DNA of 64,000 nt from assembly GCA_001777915.1 (NCBI GenBank), contig MFFN01000002.1, positions 1 to 64,000 on the forward strand. The letters are read 5' to 3'. The notes under the pieces are model-generated. The model ran no database searches. It saw only the letters and a list, made by a program, of their open reading frames with translations, and was not told where the DNA came from. Made by a program: the position numbers and the translations under genes. The DNA comes from Candidatus Edwardsbacteria bacterium RifOxyA12_full_54_48 (GTDB lineage: Bacteria; Edwardsbacteria; AC1; EtOH8). Of this stretch, positions 57,242 through 64,000 are shown one piece after another; within the stretch, counting starts at the first letter, position 1, and every line of letters starts with the position of its first letter.

Positions 57242-60028
57242 TTGAGAGCCATCAAATATTCCATATTGCTGATATCTGTCCTGGTAAATTGGAATGCGCC
57301 GGTCTTTGCCGGATCAGTGCCGTTGAACGGGGATTGGCGCTTTTTGCAGACAGCCCATTTCAAGGTATACTACCAGACAGGCCAGGAGCAGTATGCCCAG
57401 AAGGTGGCCAATAAGGCCGAGGATGTTCATGTCACGTTGGTGGGATTTTTGAAATGGCTGCCCTATGGCCATACCAATGTTATAGTGGCCGATCACACCG
57501 ATATCGTGAACGATTATGCCACACCTCTTCCCAAAAGGACCATAATAATCCATCCCGCCCAGAACGTCGGGGATCGTAATAACTTCGGGGACTGGCTTTA
57601 CGAAGTGCTGGTCCATGAATATACCCACCTGCTTCAGATGGACATGCAGAGCGGCATCCCGGCCGGGTTCAATTCGCTATTCGGCAGGATCTTTTTGCCC
57701 AATATTTTTCAACCCTTGAATCAGATCGAGGGGCTGGCGGTCTATTCCGAGACCCGATACACCGCTTTCGGCCGCAACCGCTCGGCCCTGACCGAGGGGA
57801 TGCTGCGCAGCGCGGCGGCCGAAGGCGGTTGGGTGCCCCTGGACCGGGCCGGGGTGGCCTCGCCTTGCTGGCCACGGGACGCAGCTTACATCTATGGCGG
57901 AAAGTTCTTTGAATATCTGTCCCATAGATACGGGCAAAATAAACTGGCTCTATATCAGCGAAAGCACAGCAATCTGGTATTGCCGTTCATGCAGAATTCA
58001 ACGGCCCGGAGTGTCTTCGGTAAAAGCTTTCCGGCTTTGTGGCAGGATTGGGAAGATGCATCATACCGGGAATACGGCCGGCAGATAGATTCCATAAAAA
58101 AAGACGGTCTGACCGAGGCCAAACTCATATCAACCGACGGCTTTGACAAATCCGAACTAATATCCTCTTCCGACGGTAAATATTTGGCTTATATTGACCA
58201 AAACAGCCATCGGAGATCAGCCCTGACGTTGTATGATGTCGAATTGGGAAAATTCCGGACGGTCGACCGGGGAATCTTTCTGGGCTCCATGCAATTCAGC
58301 TCCGACGGAAGATACCTGGCCTATGGAAAGATGGAGTATTCCGGCTTTGGCGAAAACTTATATGGTGATATTTATATCCATGATATGGATGGCCGCAAGA
58401 CCAAAAGGATCACCCACGGTTTGCGGGCCAGGGATCCGGCCTTTTCCCGGGATAATAAGTTGTTATATTTTGTGGCCTCCAAGCTGGACCAGAATGCCCT
58501 GGCAGTCATAGATATCCAGACCAGCCGGGTGGGATATCTGACCGAGTTCGCTGAGGACCAATTATTCAGCCATCCGGCGGTGTCCCCCGACGGCGGTAAG
58601 ATCGCCCTGGCGGTGTGGCAGGATGGGGGCTATCAGGACCTCTATCTTTACGACATCGCTGATAAAGAGTGGCGGTCCTTGATGGCCGACAGGGCCCAGG
58701 ATATGGCCCCGGCCTGGTCGGCCGACGGCCAAAGTCTGTATTTTGCTTCGGACCGCTCCGGGGTGTGGAATATCTTCGACTATGACCTTCAGACCGGCTC
58801 CATATCCCGGAGGACCAATGTCATCGGCGGGGCCTTCAATCCGGCAGTCTCCGATGATATTTTATATTTCTTGAACCTCGGTTCAACCGGGTATGATCTG
58901 GCAAAAACAAAAACATCCGACTCGATCTATTATCAAAATGCCGCCTATGCCGACACTGCGGAATTTGCCGAAACGGCCCCAGATACCGCCGATTATCCTT
59001 CGGCAAAATACCGGCCTGGCAAAACCCTGCTGCCGTTCTTTTGGTTTCCCGCCGCCTCCATTGATGAAAAGGGGGGGGCCTTGGGAGCTGCCCTGATGGG
59101 CGCGGACGACCTGATGGCCAAATCTTATACGGCCATGTTCATCCCCAGCTTCAACTCGCAACGGTTCTATTATAATATTGCCTATTCTGATGTTGGCCGG
59201 AGTCTGAACTACAACCTTAGGCTTTCGGACAATGCGACTTCCGAGGATGTCGCATTGGAAGGCAAAGAGGTCGCCTATTATACAAGGCATCAAAGCCAGT
59301 CGCTCCAGCTGTATCTGCCGGTGGCCCGTTCCGATCATGCGATGGCCGCCGCGGTGGCTTATTACCACACCAATTACACCGGACTGAATGATGAGATCTT
59401 TGCGGTCAACCCTTATTGGACCGGCCATCTGGCGCGTCTGCAAATGAACCTCGGCTTCAGCAACGCCCAAAAGTTTGGCTTTTCCATCAGCCCGGAGAGG
59501 GGCCGTGAAATATCATTAGAATCTAGGTTGTACCGAAACTATCTGGGGAGCGACCTGAATCAGGCCTGGCAGGGATTTTCCTGGGCCGAATACCTGCCGC
59601 TGCCTTTCCGCCACCATGCACTGATGGCCAAGATAACGGCCGGCGCCTGGGGCCAGGGGGGCTATGTCAACCAGGACCTCCCGGAAATGCAACCCCGGGG
59701 AGCAACCGAGGATATTTATGGGAGATATCAGGCCCTGATGACGGCCGAATACCGCTTTCCGTTGTTATATGTGGAGCGGGGATACTCCACCTGGCCCTTC
59801 TTCCTCAAGAACGTCAGCGGAGCTTTGCTGGTGGACATCGGAGCGGCATCCGATGATTTCCGATCTTTAAGCTATGCCGATTCCCGCCAGTGCCTGGGCG
59901 CGGAGATAACTTCCCGGTGGATTTTCTCCTATGCCGCGCCGTTCAAGATCACCCTGGGAGGGTACCACCTCCCGGATGAAAATGAATCCCGGATGGTGTT
60001 AAAGCTGAGCTCGGCTCCCTTATGGTAA
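57242..60028 (+). CDS. Gluzincin-type peptidase / TolB-like propeller / beta-barrel protein, copy 2
   Basis: A 928-residue exported protein with the same plan as the protein at 44194. The signal peptide is about residues 1-23 (VFAG). The peptidase-like domain has HEYTH at 125-129 and E163 in IEGLAVYSET. The propeller (about 280-560) has YLAYIDQNS, QFSSDGRYLAY, VSPDGGKIALAV and WSADGQSLYFASDR. The C-terminal part (about 600-928) is a beta-barrel with a final VLKLSSAPLW. The TTG at 57242 gives the signal peptide; an in-frame stop at 57221 limits alternatives. It overlaps the Omp85 gene by 7 bases, hinting at translational coupling. Confidence 0.8.
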   Translation: MRAIKYSILLISVLVNWNAPVFAGSVPLNGDWRFLQTAHFKVYYQTGQEQYAQKVANKAEDVHVTLVGFLKWLPYGHTNVIVADHTDIVNDYATPLPKRTIIIHPAQNVGDRNNFGDWLYEVLVHEYTHLLQMDMQSGIPAGFNSLFGRIFLPNIFQPLNQIEGLAVYSETRYTAFGRNRSALTEGMLRSAAAEGGWVPLDRAGVASPCWPRDAAYIYGGKFFEYLSHRYGQNKLALYQRKHSNLVLPFMQNSTARSVFGKSFPALWQDWEDASYREYGRQIDSIKKDGLTEAKLISTDGFDKSELISSSDGKYLAYIDQNSHRRSALTLYDVELGKFRTVDRGIFLGSMQFSSDGRYLAYGKMEYSGFGENLYGDIYIHDMDGRKTKRITHGLRARDPAFSRDNKLLYFVASKLDQNALAVIDIQTSRVGYLTEFAEDQLFSHPAVSPDGGKIALAVWQDGGYQDLYLYDIADKEWRSLMADRAQDMAPAWSADGQSLYFASDRSGVWNIFDYDLQTGSISRRTNVIGGAFNPAVSDDILYFLNLGSTGYDLAKTKTSDSIYYQNAAYADTAEFAETAPDTADYPSAKYRPGKTLLPFFWFPAASIDEKGGALGAALMGADDLMAKSYTAMFIPSFNSQRFYYNIAYSDVGRSLNYNLRLSDNATSEDVALEGKEVAYYTRHQSQSLQLYLPVARSDHAMAAAVAYYHTNYTGLNDEIFAVNPYWTGHLARLQMNLGFSNAQKFGFSISPERGREISLESRLYRNYLGSDLNQAWQGFSWAEYLPLPFRHHALMAKITAGAWGQGGYVNQDLPEMQPRGATEDIYGRYQALMTAEYRFPLLYVERGYSTWPFFLKNVSGALLVDIGAASDDFRSLSYADSRQCLGAEITSRWIFSYAAPFKITLGGYHLPDENESRMVLKLSSAPLW

Positions 60029-61818
60029 TCCGTCGAGCAGGCATAATCACAGTCCTTGCTTTTCTGTCGGCTTGGCTATCGTTGGCAGCGGCGGAAAAGG
60101 TCAGGGTCACCATGGACGGCAATGCCAGTTTTTCTTCGCGCCAGCTGGGGAAGGTGGCTGACCTTAAATTCCCGGATGACAAGCTGGATAGCGACAGCCT
60201 GGAGCAGGGTATTTACCGGCTGAGATCTTTCTATCGGCGGAACGGCTTTGTCGACAACGAAATCGAATATATGATCGACAGCGGCAGCCTGTCGGGCGAT
60301 GCCGGAATAAAACTGGTGATCACCGAAGGCGTCAGGTATTATGTGGACCGGATAGATTTTAGCGGGAGCCGGGAAATTTCCGCCGGGGTATTGAGCCAGG
60401 CCATAGCCAATGAGGTCCGAAGGCCGTTAAATTACCAAGACCTGGGGCAGGATGATTTCGGTTTGATGCTGTTGTATGCCGACCACGGGTACATCTATGC
60501 CGAGGTGGACCATGATCTGGAATTCCAAAACGGGCATAAGGCGATCATTACCTATAAGATCAAGGAGGGGCCCCGGGTACACATCTCCCGTATTTCTTTA
60601 TACGGCAACGTCCATACCCAAGAAAAATACATCCTGAACACCATCCGGCTTTCCCCGGGCGATGTTTTCAGCCGGAGCCAGCTGATAAAAAGCCAGTTTC
60701 TGCTCCAATCAACCGATCTGTTCCGGGCGGTTGCCGTTTCCCCCGGGGAGATCGACTCCCTGGCCAATGAGATCGCGGTGGATATCCGGCTGGCGGAGAA
60801 GCCCCGGCGGTTGTTCGAGACCAGCATCGGCTACGGCAGTGGTGATGCAGTAAGATTAATGACCCAATGGGCCCATCGCAATCTTTTTGGGTTGGGCCGC
60901 AGAATTGAATACAACGGACTGGTCTCGGTTCAGACCAGGCTTCCCCTCAAACTGACCCGGGGCCGTTCCCTGGTCAGTTATTCCGATCCCTGCTTTTATT
61001 TATTTAAAAAGCCGGCCAGGGGCGAGGTTTATTACGATGATTTCAGGCCCAGCTACACCGATTACCGTCTGGAGACGGTGGGTTTTAATTTTACGGTAAG
61101 CACGCCGATATCAAATGCCTTTAATATCGACTATCGTTGGAAACAGGAGTGGCTGAAACTTTCTCCCAATTGGCAGCTTACCAAGTATTCATCCGATACT
61201 TTAAGTTATAAGGGCCGCAGGTCGCTGGTCGTTGCCTCCAGCTACCAGAATCTGGATGATCCGGTGAATCCGCGAAAGGGGTTAAGCAGCGATCTGGAAC
61301 TGGAGTACACCGGCGGCATCATGGGTGGGGCGGAGACATTTCAGAGGGCCGTCAACAACTGGGCCTACTATTTCAAGGCTCCCTCGCACAGATTGTCTTT
61401 TGCCGGGCGTTTCCGGTACGGGATCATCGGAGACTGGTCGCAAAGGTCCACCATCCCCAGCTATGAAATGTTCTTTCTGGGCGGCCCGTCAACGGTAAGG
61501 GGGTATGCCCTTAGCTCGATCGGCCCGGTTGACGACCGGGGCCGGGTGACCGGCGGGAGGATCATGCTGTTGATCAACCTTCAGTCGGTTGTCGATCTGG
61601 GCAAAAACTGGGGCTGGGCCGCATTTATTGACGGCGGCATGCTCAGCAATAAGTCCTTTGCCAAGCAATCTTTTGGCGACATGGTCTCCAGCCCCGGCCT
61701 GGGAATAAGGTATACCCTGCCTTTCGGCACCGGCCGGATGGATTTTGCCGCTCCCGGCACCCGGATGGGACAGATAAAATACTGGAGATGGATGGTGGCC
61801 TGGGGAGAACCGTTCTGA
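60022..61818 (+). CDS. Omp85-family (BamA/TamA-like) outer membrane protein
   Basis: A 598-residue outer-membrane protein with signal peptide (about 1-23, SLAAA). Two or three POTRA-like repeats follow in the first 260 residues (segments FRYY-, GVRYYVDRIDFSGSREI, and GPRVHISRISLYGNVHTQEKY), then a beta-barrel. The L6 motif is VRGYALS with Arg, in GGPSTVRGYAL (about 489-499). BamA/TamA insert outer-membrane proteins; this one is shorter than BamA and resembles the TamA/Omp85 group. It overlaps the propeller-barrel gene upstream, so both products may act together. A terminator follows at 61943. Confidence 0.85.
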   Translation: MVIRRAGIITVLAFLSAWLSLAAAEKVRVTMDGNASFSSRQLGKVADLKFPDDKLDSDSLEQGIYRLRSFYRRNGFVDNEIEYMIDSGSLSGDAGIKLVITEGVRYYVDRIDFSGSREISAGVLSQAIANEVRRPLNYQDLGQDDFGLMLLYADHGYIYAEVDHDLEFQNGHKAIITYKIKEGPRVHISRISLYGNVHTQEKYILNTIRLSPGDVFSRSQLIKSQFLLQSTDLFRAVAVSPGEIDSLANEIAVDIRLAEKPRRLFETSIGYGSGDAVRLMTQWAHRNLFGLGRRIEYNGLVSVQTRLPLKLTRGRSLVSYSDPCFYLFKKPARGEVYYDDFRPSYTDYRLETVGFNFTVSTPISNAFNIDYRWKQEWLKLSPNWQLTKYSSDTLSYKGRRSLVVASSYQNLDDPVNPRKGLSSDLELEYTGGIMGGAETFQRAVNNWAYYFKAPSHRLSFAGRFRYGIIGDWSQRSTIPSYEMFFLGGPSTVRGYALSSIGPVDDRGRVTGGRIMLLINLQSVVDLGKNWGWAAFIDGGMLSNKSFAKQSFGDMVSSPGLGIRYTLPFGTGRMDFAAPGTRMGQIKYWRWMVAWGEPF

Positions 61819-61942
61819 CGGCCGGAAACAGGCCGGCAAAATGGTGCGTTAGATATACGGGTTGAATTTGACAGCCCATCTCCGGCCCCGGCAGACCCCG
61901 CCATCTTGGGGACGCCCAACCGGGCGCATTTCAATCCGAATC

Positions 61943-61973
61943 GACCGTTCACCTTTGGGAAACGGTCTTTTTT
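61943..61973 (+). terminator. Intrinsic terminator after the Omp85 gene
   Basis: GACCGTT and AACGGTC pair across an 11-base loop and are followed by TTTTTT. Confidence 0.8.
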
Positions 61974-62055
61974 GTTCTTGCTATTTTTAGGCTGAATTGC
62001 TATTATTTATGCCATATGAAACGGTTATAGGGTTGAATTTAAGCAAGGAGGTCAT

Positions 62056-62427
62056 ATGAATGATTTTATCGGGTTGGTTGGAGACAAAGTAAGGAAGCTT
62101 CGCAAAGCCCAGGGATTAACCCAGGGACAGCTGGGAGAGAAGGCCGGCTTTGATTATCGGTATATCGGCTTTATCGAACAGGCCCGGGTAAATCCAACAA
62201 TCAAGACTCTGGAGAAAGTTGCCAATGCCCTTAAGTTGACGGTGCCGGATTTGTTTCCCGGCAATAAGGAGATTGAGACAGCCAAGAAGGGTGCGCCGGC
62301 CAAGGTTGTTGAACGGGAAAAAATAATGTCTAAGATCATGAAAGACTTAAATAAGGTCGATAACAGTAAGCTGAAAAGCATTGCTAAAATTGTAAATATT
62401 TCGGCGAGTGGAGAGGGTGTTTCTTGA
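62056..62427 (+). CDS. XRE-family helix-turn-helix regulator
   Basis: A 123-residue regulator. The Cro/C1-type HTH is at about 10-65: VRKLRKAQGLTQGQLGEKAG then YRYIGFIEQARVNPTIKTLE. The second half (about 75-123) is Lys-rich and helical with no ligand-binding domain recognised. AAGGAGG lies 6 bases before the ATG. It has its own terminator at 62482. Target genes are unknown; such regulators often belong to defence or toxin-antitoxin systems. Confidence 0.93.
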   Translation: MNDFIGLVGDKVRKLRKAQGLTQGQLGEKAGFDYRYIGFIEQARVNPTIKTLEKVANALKLTVPDLFPGNKEIETAKKGAPAKVVEREKIMSKIMKDLNKVDNSKLKSIAKIVNISASGEGVS

Positions 62428-62843
62428 GAAATAACCTGAAGCAAGCAATTTTATACGGCAGATAACCGGGCTTTCCAGCAAGGCGGGATATAATATCCCG
62501 CCTTTTTCCATATAGTGGGATTAACAAAATAGCCTATTGCAAATTGGGAGGTAAATATTGCATTACTATTACTTTGCCGTTATCTACCGAAGCCCTGAGC
62601 GGCTGTAATTCCATGTAATTAGAAGGCTTACGAATGTTGCGGAAAGCAACACAAATGGCCTAAAATATGCAAGCGAAGTTATTGGGGGAACGCTAGTTTA
62701 TAGGCTGTTTCTTGGCAGTATTTATGGTCTTTGAATATCTCCCATTAGGGATCACAGCCTTGTCGCTTTGTTTGGTTTCCGATTGGTTTAAATAATAAAA
62801 TGGCAATTGGAACTAAAACAATAATTGATAAGAGGGGAAATCA
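62428..62843. other. 416-base region without a recognisable gene
   Basis: Holds the terminator at 62482-62507, then about 330 bases of lower-GC DNA. GGGAGGT at 62546-62552 lies 5 bases before a TTG at 62558 that opens a 16-codon frame (LHYYYFAVIYRSPERL), ended by TAA at 62606-62608; after the stop the same frame runs open for another 40 or more codons. It may be a decayed gene. No RNA structure is clear. Confidence 0.5.
62482..62507 (+). terminator. Intrinsic terminator after the XRE gene
   Basis: GGCGGGATA and TATCCCGCC pair perfectly around TAA, followed by TTTTT. Confidence 0.92.
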
Positions 62844-63329
62844 ATGGAAAATAAGGAGTTGTTGAAAAACATAAAGCAGGCCGTTAAAATGGAGAACGAG
62901 GCGGCGCTTTTTTATAAGCATGTTGCCCTGCTCTCTAAAGACATCCGAGCCGGTGAAATGCTGATGCAGTTTTCCCAAGACGAGGAGAAGCACCGAAGAA
63001 TATTGGAATACGTGGTGGAAAGCTACAAACACAACCACGAAAAGTTCGATTTCCCGGACATCGGGCCGCCCCCGGAATCCGGAACGCTTGAAACCAGCCC
63101 GTTATATGCCAAAAAACTGTCGGAATTGACGGGAGAGTCGAAGCCTGTTCTGCTGACATTAAGAGAGTTTATCAAAAAAGAAAATATAGCCATCGCCTTG
63201 TATTCCAAATTATCAGAGAGCAGCCATGATGTAAATATCAGGAAATTCTTCGGCTCCCTGGTCAAATGGGAACAAAGGCACCTGGATCTGCTTGAAAGAC
63301 AGGCAACGGCCTTTGCGGTGAATCGATAG
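62844..63329 (+). CDS. Ferritin-like (rubrerythrin-type) di-iron protein, second copy
   Basis: A 161-residue paralogue of the protein at 5579. The di-iron ligands are E17 or E19 (KMENEAALFY), DEEKH (46-50), E113 (KKENIAIALY) and WEQRH (142-146). The four-helix plan and length match, and the loop with PPPESGTLETSPLY replaces the corresponding part of the other. No rubredoxin domain. AGAGGGG lies 7 bases before the ATG. The role is probably peroxide or iron handling (family knowledge). Confidence 0.85.
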   Translation: MENKELLKNIKQAVKMENEAALFYKHVALLSKDIRAGEMLMQFSQDEEKHRRILEYVVESYKHNHEKFDFPDIGPPPESGTLETSPLYAKKLSELTGESKPVLLTLREFIKKENIAIALYSKLSESSHDVNIRKFFGSLVKWEQRHLDLLERQATAFAVNR

Positions 63330-63428
63330 TGTCCGGCTTCCTAAGGGGCGATCGTATAAGAGCCGGGCTTTCCCGAATACCCGGCGGTCTGTTAACTGAA
63401 TGTTTTAAATTTTGCCGAGAGGGTTGAT

Positions 63429-63734
63429 ATGGCCAAGAAAGTGCGAAACATCAACGGAACACCGTATAATACCTGTAGTTGCGGGAGCTGGCTGGCGCAT
63501 TGGGAGAAATACAGCGGCCGCATAGCGGTGTATTGTTCCGAAGCCGGCTGTGCCAATCAAGCGGAGGCCGGCGGGCATGTATTGAGGGTGGGAGCCAATG
63601 ATGACAATTGGTATATCATCCCTCTGTGTGCCGAGCACAATTCCCTGACCGGGCGGGCCATCGAAGTGATCGATGCCACCATCTTCGTTCCGGCCAACGT
63701 GGAGGAAACCTGCGGCAGTAAAGGTCAAGGGTAA
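63429..63734 (+). CDS. Small Cys/His-rich (probably zinc-binding) protein
   Basis: A 101-residue protein with CSCGSW (about 16-21), CSEAGC (about 36-41) and IPLCAEHNSLTG (about 64-75), a pattern fitting zinc binding and a distant resemblance to HNH-type folds. It ends with VPANVEETCG, and I have seen this compact family in varied bacteria, always annotated as hypothetical. No catalytic claim is made. GAGAGGG lies 5 bases before the ATG. It is followed after 4 bases by a GIY-YIG-like gene, so the two form a small cassette. Confidence 0.75.
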   Translation: MAKKVRNINGTPYNTCSCGSWLAHWEKYSGRIAVYCSEAGCANQAEAGGHVLRVGANDDNWYIIPLCAEHNSLTGRAIEVIDATIFVPANVEETCGSKGQG

Positions 63735-63738
63735 GAAG

Positions 63739-63951
63739 ATGCGTTATGCGGGATTGACCGACGATCCGGTTCGGCGGAAGCAGGACCATGGCAATTCGTT
63801 CGATTGGCATGTGATCCGTGAATTTGCCACCGAGGATGAAGCCCGGAAGTGGGAGAAAGGCATGCTGCTCCTGGGCTATCAGGGAAGAGCCGGAGGCCGG
63901 GGTTGGAGATACGGGTACACCTACACCATCACCTTATGGACCAGGCAATAG
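63739..63951 (+). CDS. GIY-YIG-like small protein
   Basis: A 70-residue protein: MRYAGLTDDPVRRKQDHGN with the Y-G-T-D-R-H order of a GIY-YIG nuclease core, then FATEDEARKWEKGMLLLGYQ, and GGRGWRYGYTYTIT at the end. It is shorter than the classical 90-100 residue domain. ATG 63739 is chosen because the frame before it contains the preceding gene's DNA; the start is 4 bases after that stop. The Glu of the WEKG segment could be the metal ligand. Function is uncertain. Possibly a minimal nuclease or relic. Confidence 0.7.
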   Translation: MRYAGLTDDPVRRKQDHGNSFDWHVIREFATEDEARKWEKGMLLLGYQGRAGGRGWRYGYTYTITLWTRQ

Positions 63952-64000
63952 ACGGGCTGCACCGGTCCGATATTGTTATATAAAAGGGCCTGCGGTATCT

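Noticed and set aside
1-64000. CRISPR array
   Set aside because: No regularly spaced direct repeats with unique spacers were seen; the repeats found are dispersed and irregular.
1-64000. Transposase or integrase genes
   Set aside because: None was recognised on either strand, despite the repeats and the tRNA tail duplication.

Overview
The window looks like the chromosome of an uncultivated, GC-rich, Gram-negative-type (diderm) bacterium. The diderm reading rests on an LpxL-type acyltransferase, an Omp85-family barrel with POTRA repeats, two PorV/FadL-like barrels, CsgG-type proteins and many Sec signal peptides. The gene content (PorV-like barrels, CsgG/TPR proteins, a cysteine-less PurF paralogue beside DUF1015, a short SerA) fits the FCB-related candidate phyla. 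That placement is inference, because no rRNA or ribosomal marker is present. TGA is used as a normal stop. Nearly all genes are on the + strand and many overlap by 4 to 8 bases.

Layout. 0-3.5 kb: the end of a TPR membrane protein, then an ABC exporter (ATPase, permease) and a coupled membrane-anchored protein. 3.5-8 kb: a GxxExxY protein framed by phrase-like repeats, a half-size GDT1 transporter, two class I aminotransferases, a ferritin-like protein and tRNA-Ala(CGC), whose 3' end is duplicated downstream. 8.3-15.4 kb: serC, a hicBA toxin-antitoxin pair with a broken toxin gene, serA, a PurF paralogue without its catalytic cysteine, DUF1015 and true purF. Each unit has its own visible terminators and sigma70-like promoters.

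15.5-25.0 kb is the most unusual region: eight consecutive exported proteins. They are three CsgG/FlgO-like proteins sharing a C-terminal FlgT-C-like domain, two PorV-like barrels, an LPP20/FlgP-like protein, a FlgT-like protein and a FecR-domain protein. They resemble the parts of the Vibrio flagellar H-ring and of curli secretion, but there is no flagellar, curlin or secretion-substrate gene nearby. This is my main candidate for an undescribed envelope system.

25-33 kb: a tight housekeeping operon (radical SAM/DUF512, PAP2, ElyC/SanA-like, COG2426, der, plsY, gpsA, pgeF, MerR) and tRNA-Pro(GGG). 33-43 kb: a KimA-like permease, an M29 aminopeptidase, GT2, surE, tandem MFS transporters, pcm, a LOG-like protein, an AT-rich pseudopilin-like gene, acylphosphatase and a 670-base island of dispersed repeats. 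43-57 kb: apt, a first HExxH/beta-propeller/beta-barrel protein, rsmD-coaD-obg-HEAT-dprA, a shrunken GGDEF gene, DUF362 ferredoxin, the LpxL-like gene, an AT-rich AbiTii-like gene, mutL and miaA. 57-64 kb: a second HExxH/propeller protein overlapping an Omp85-family protein, an XRE regulator, a second ferritin-like protein, and a two-gene cassette of a Cys/His-rich protein and a GIY-YIG-like protein.
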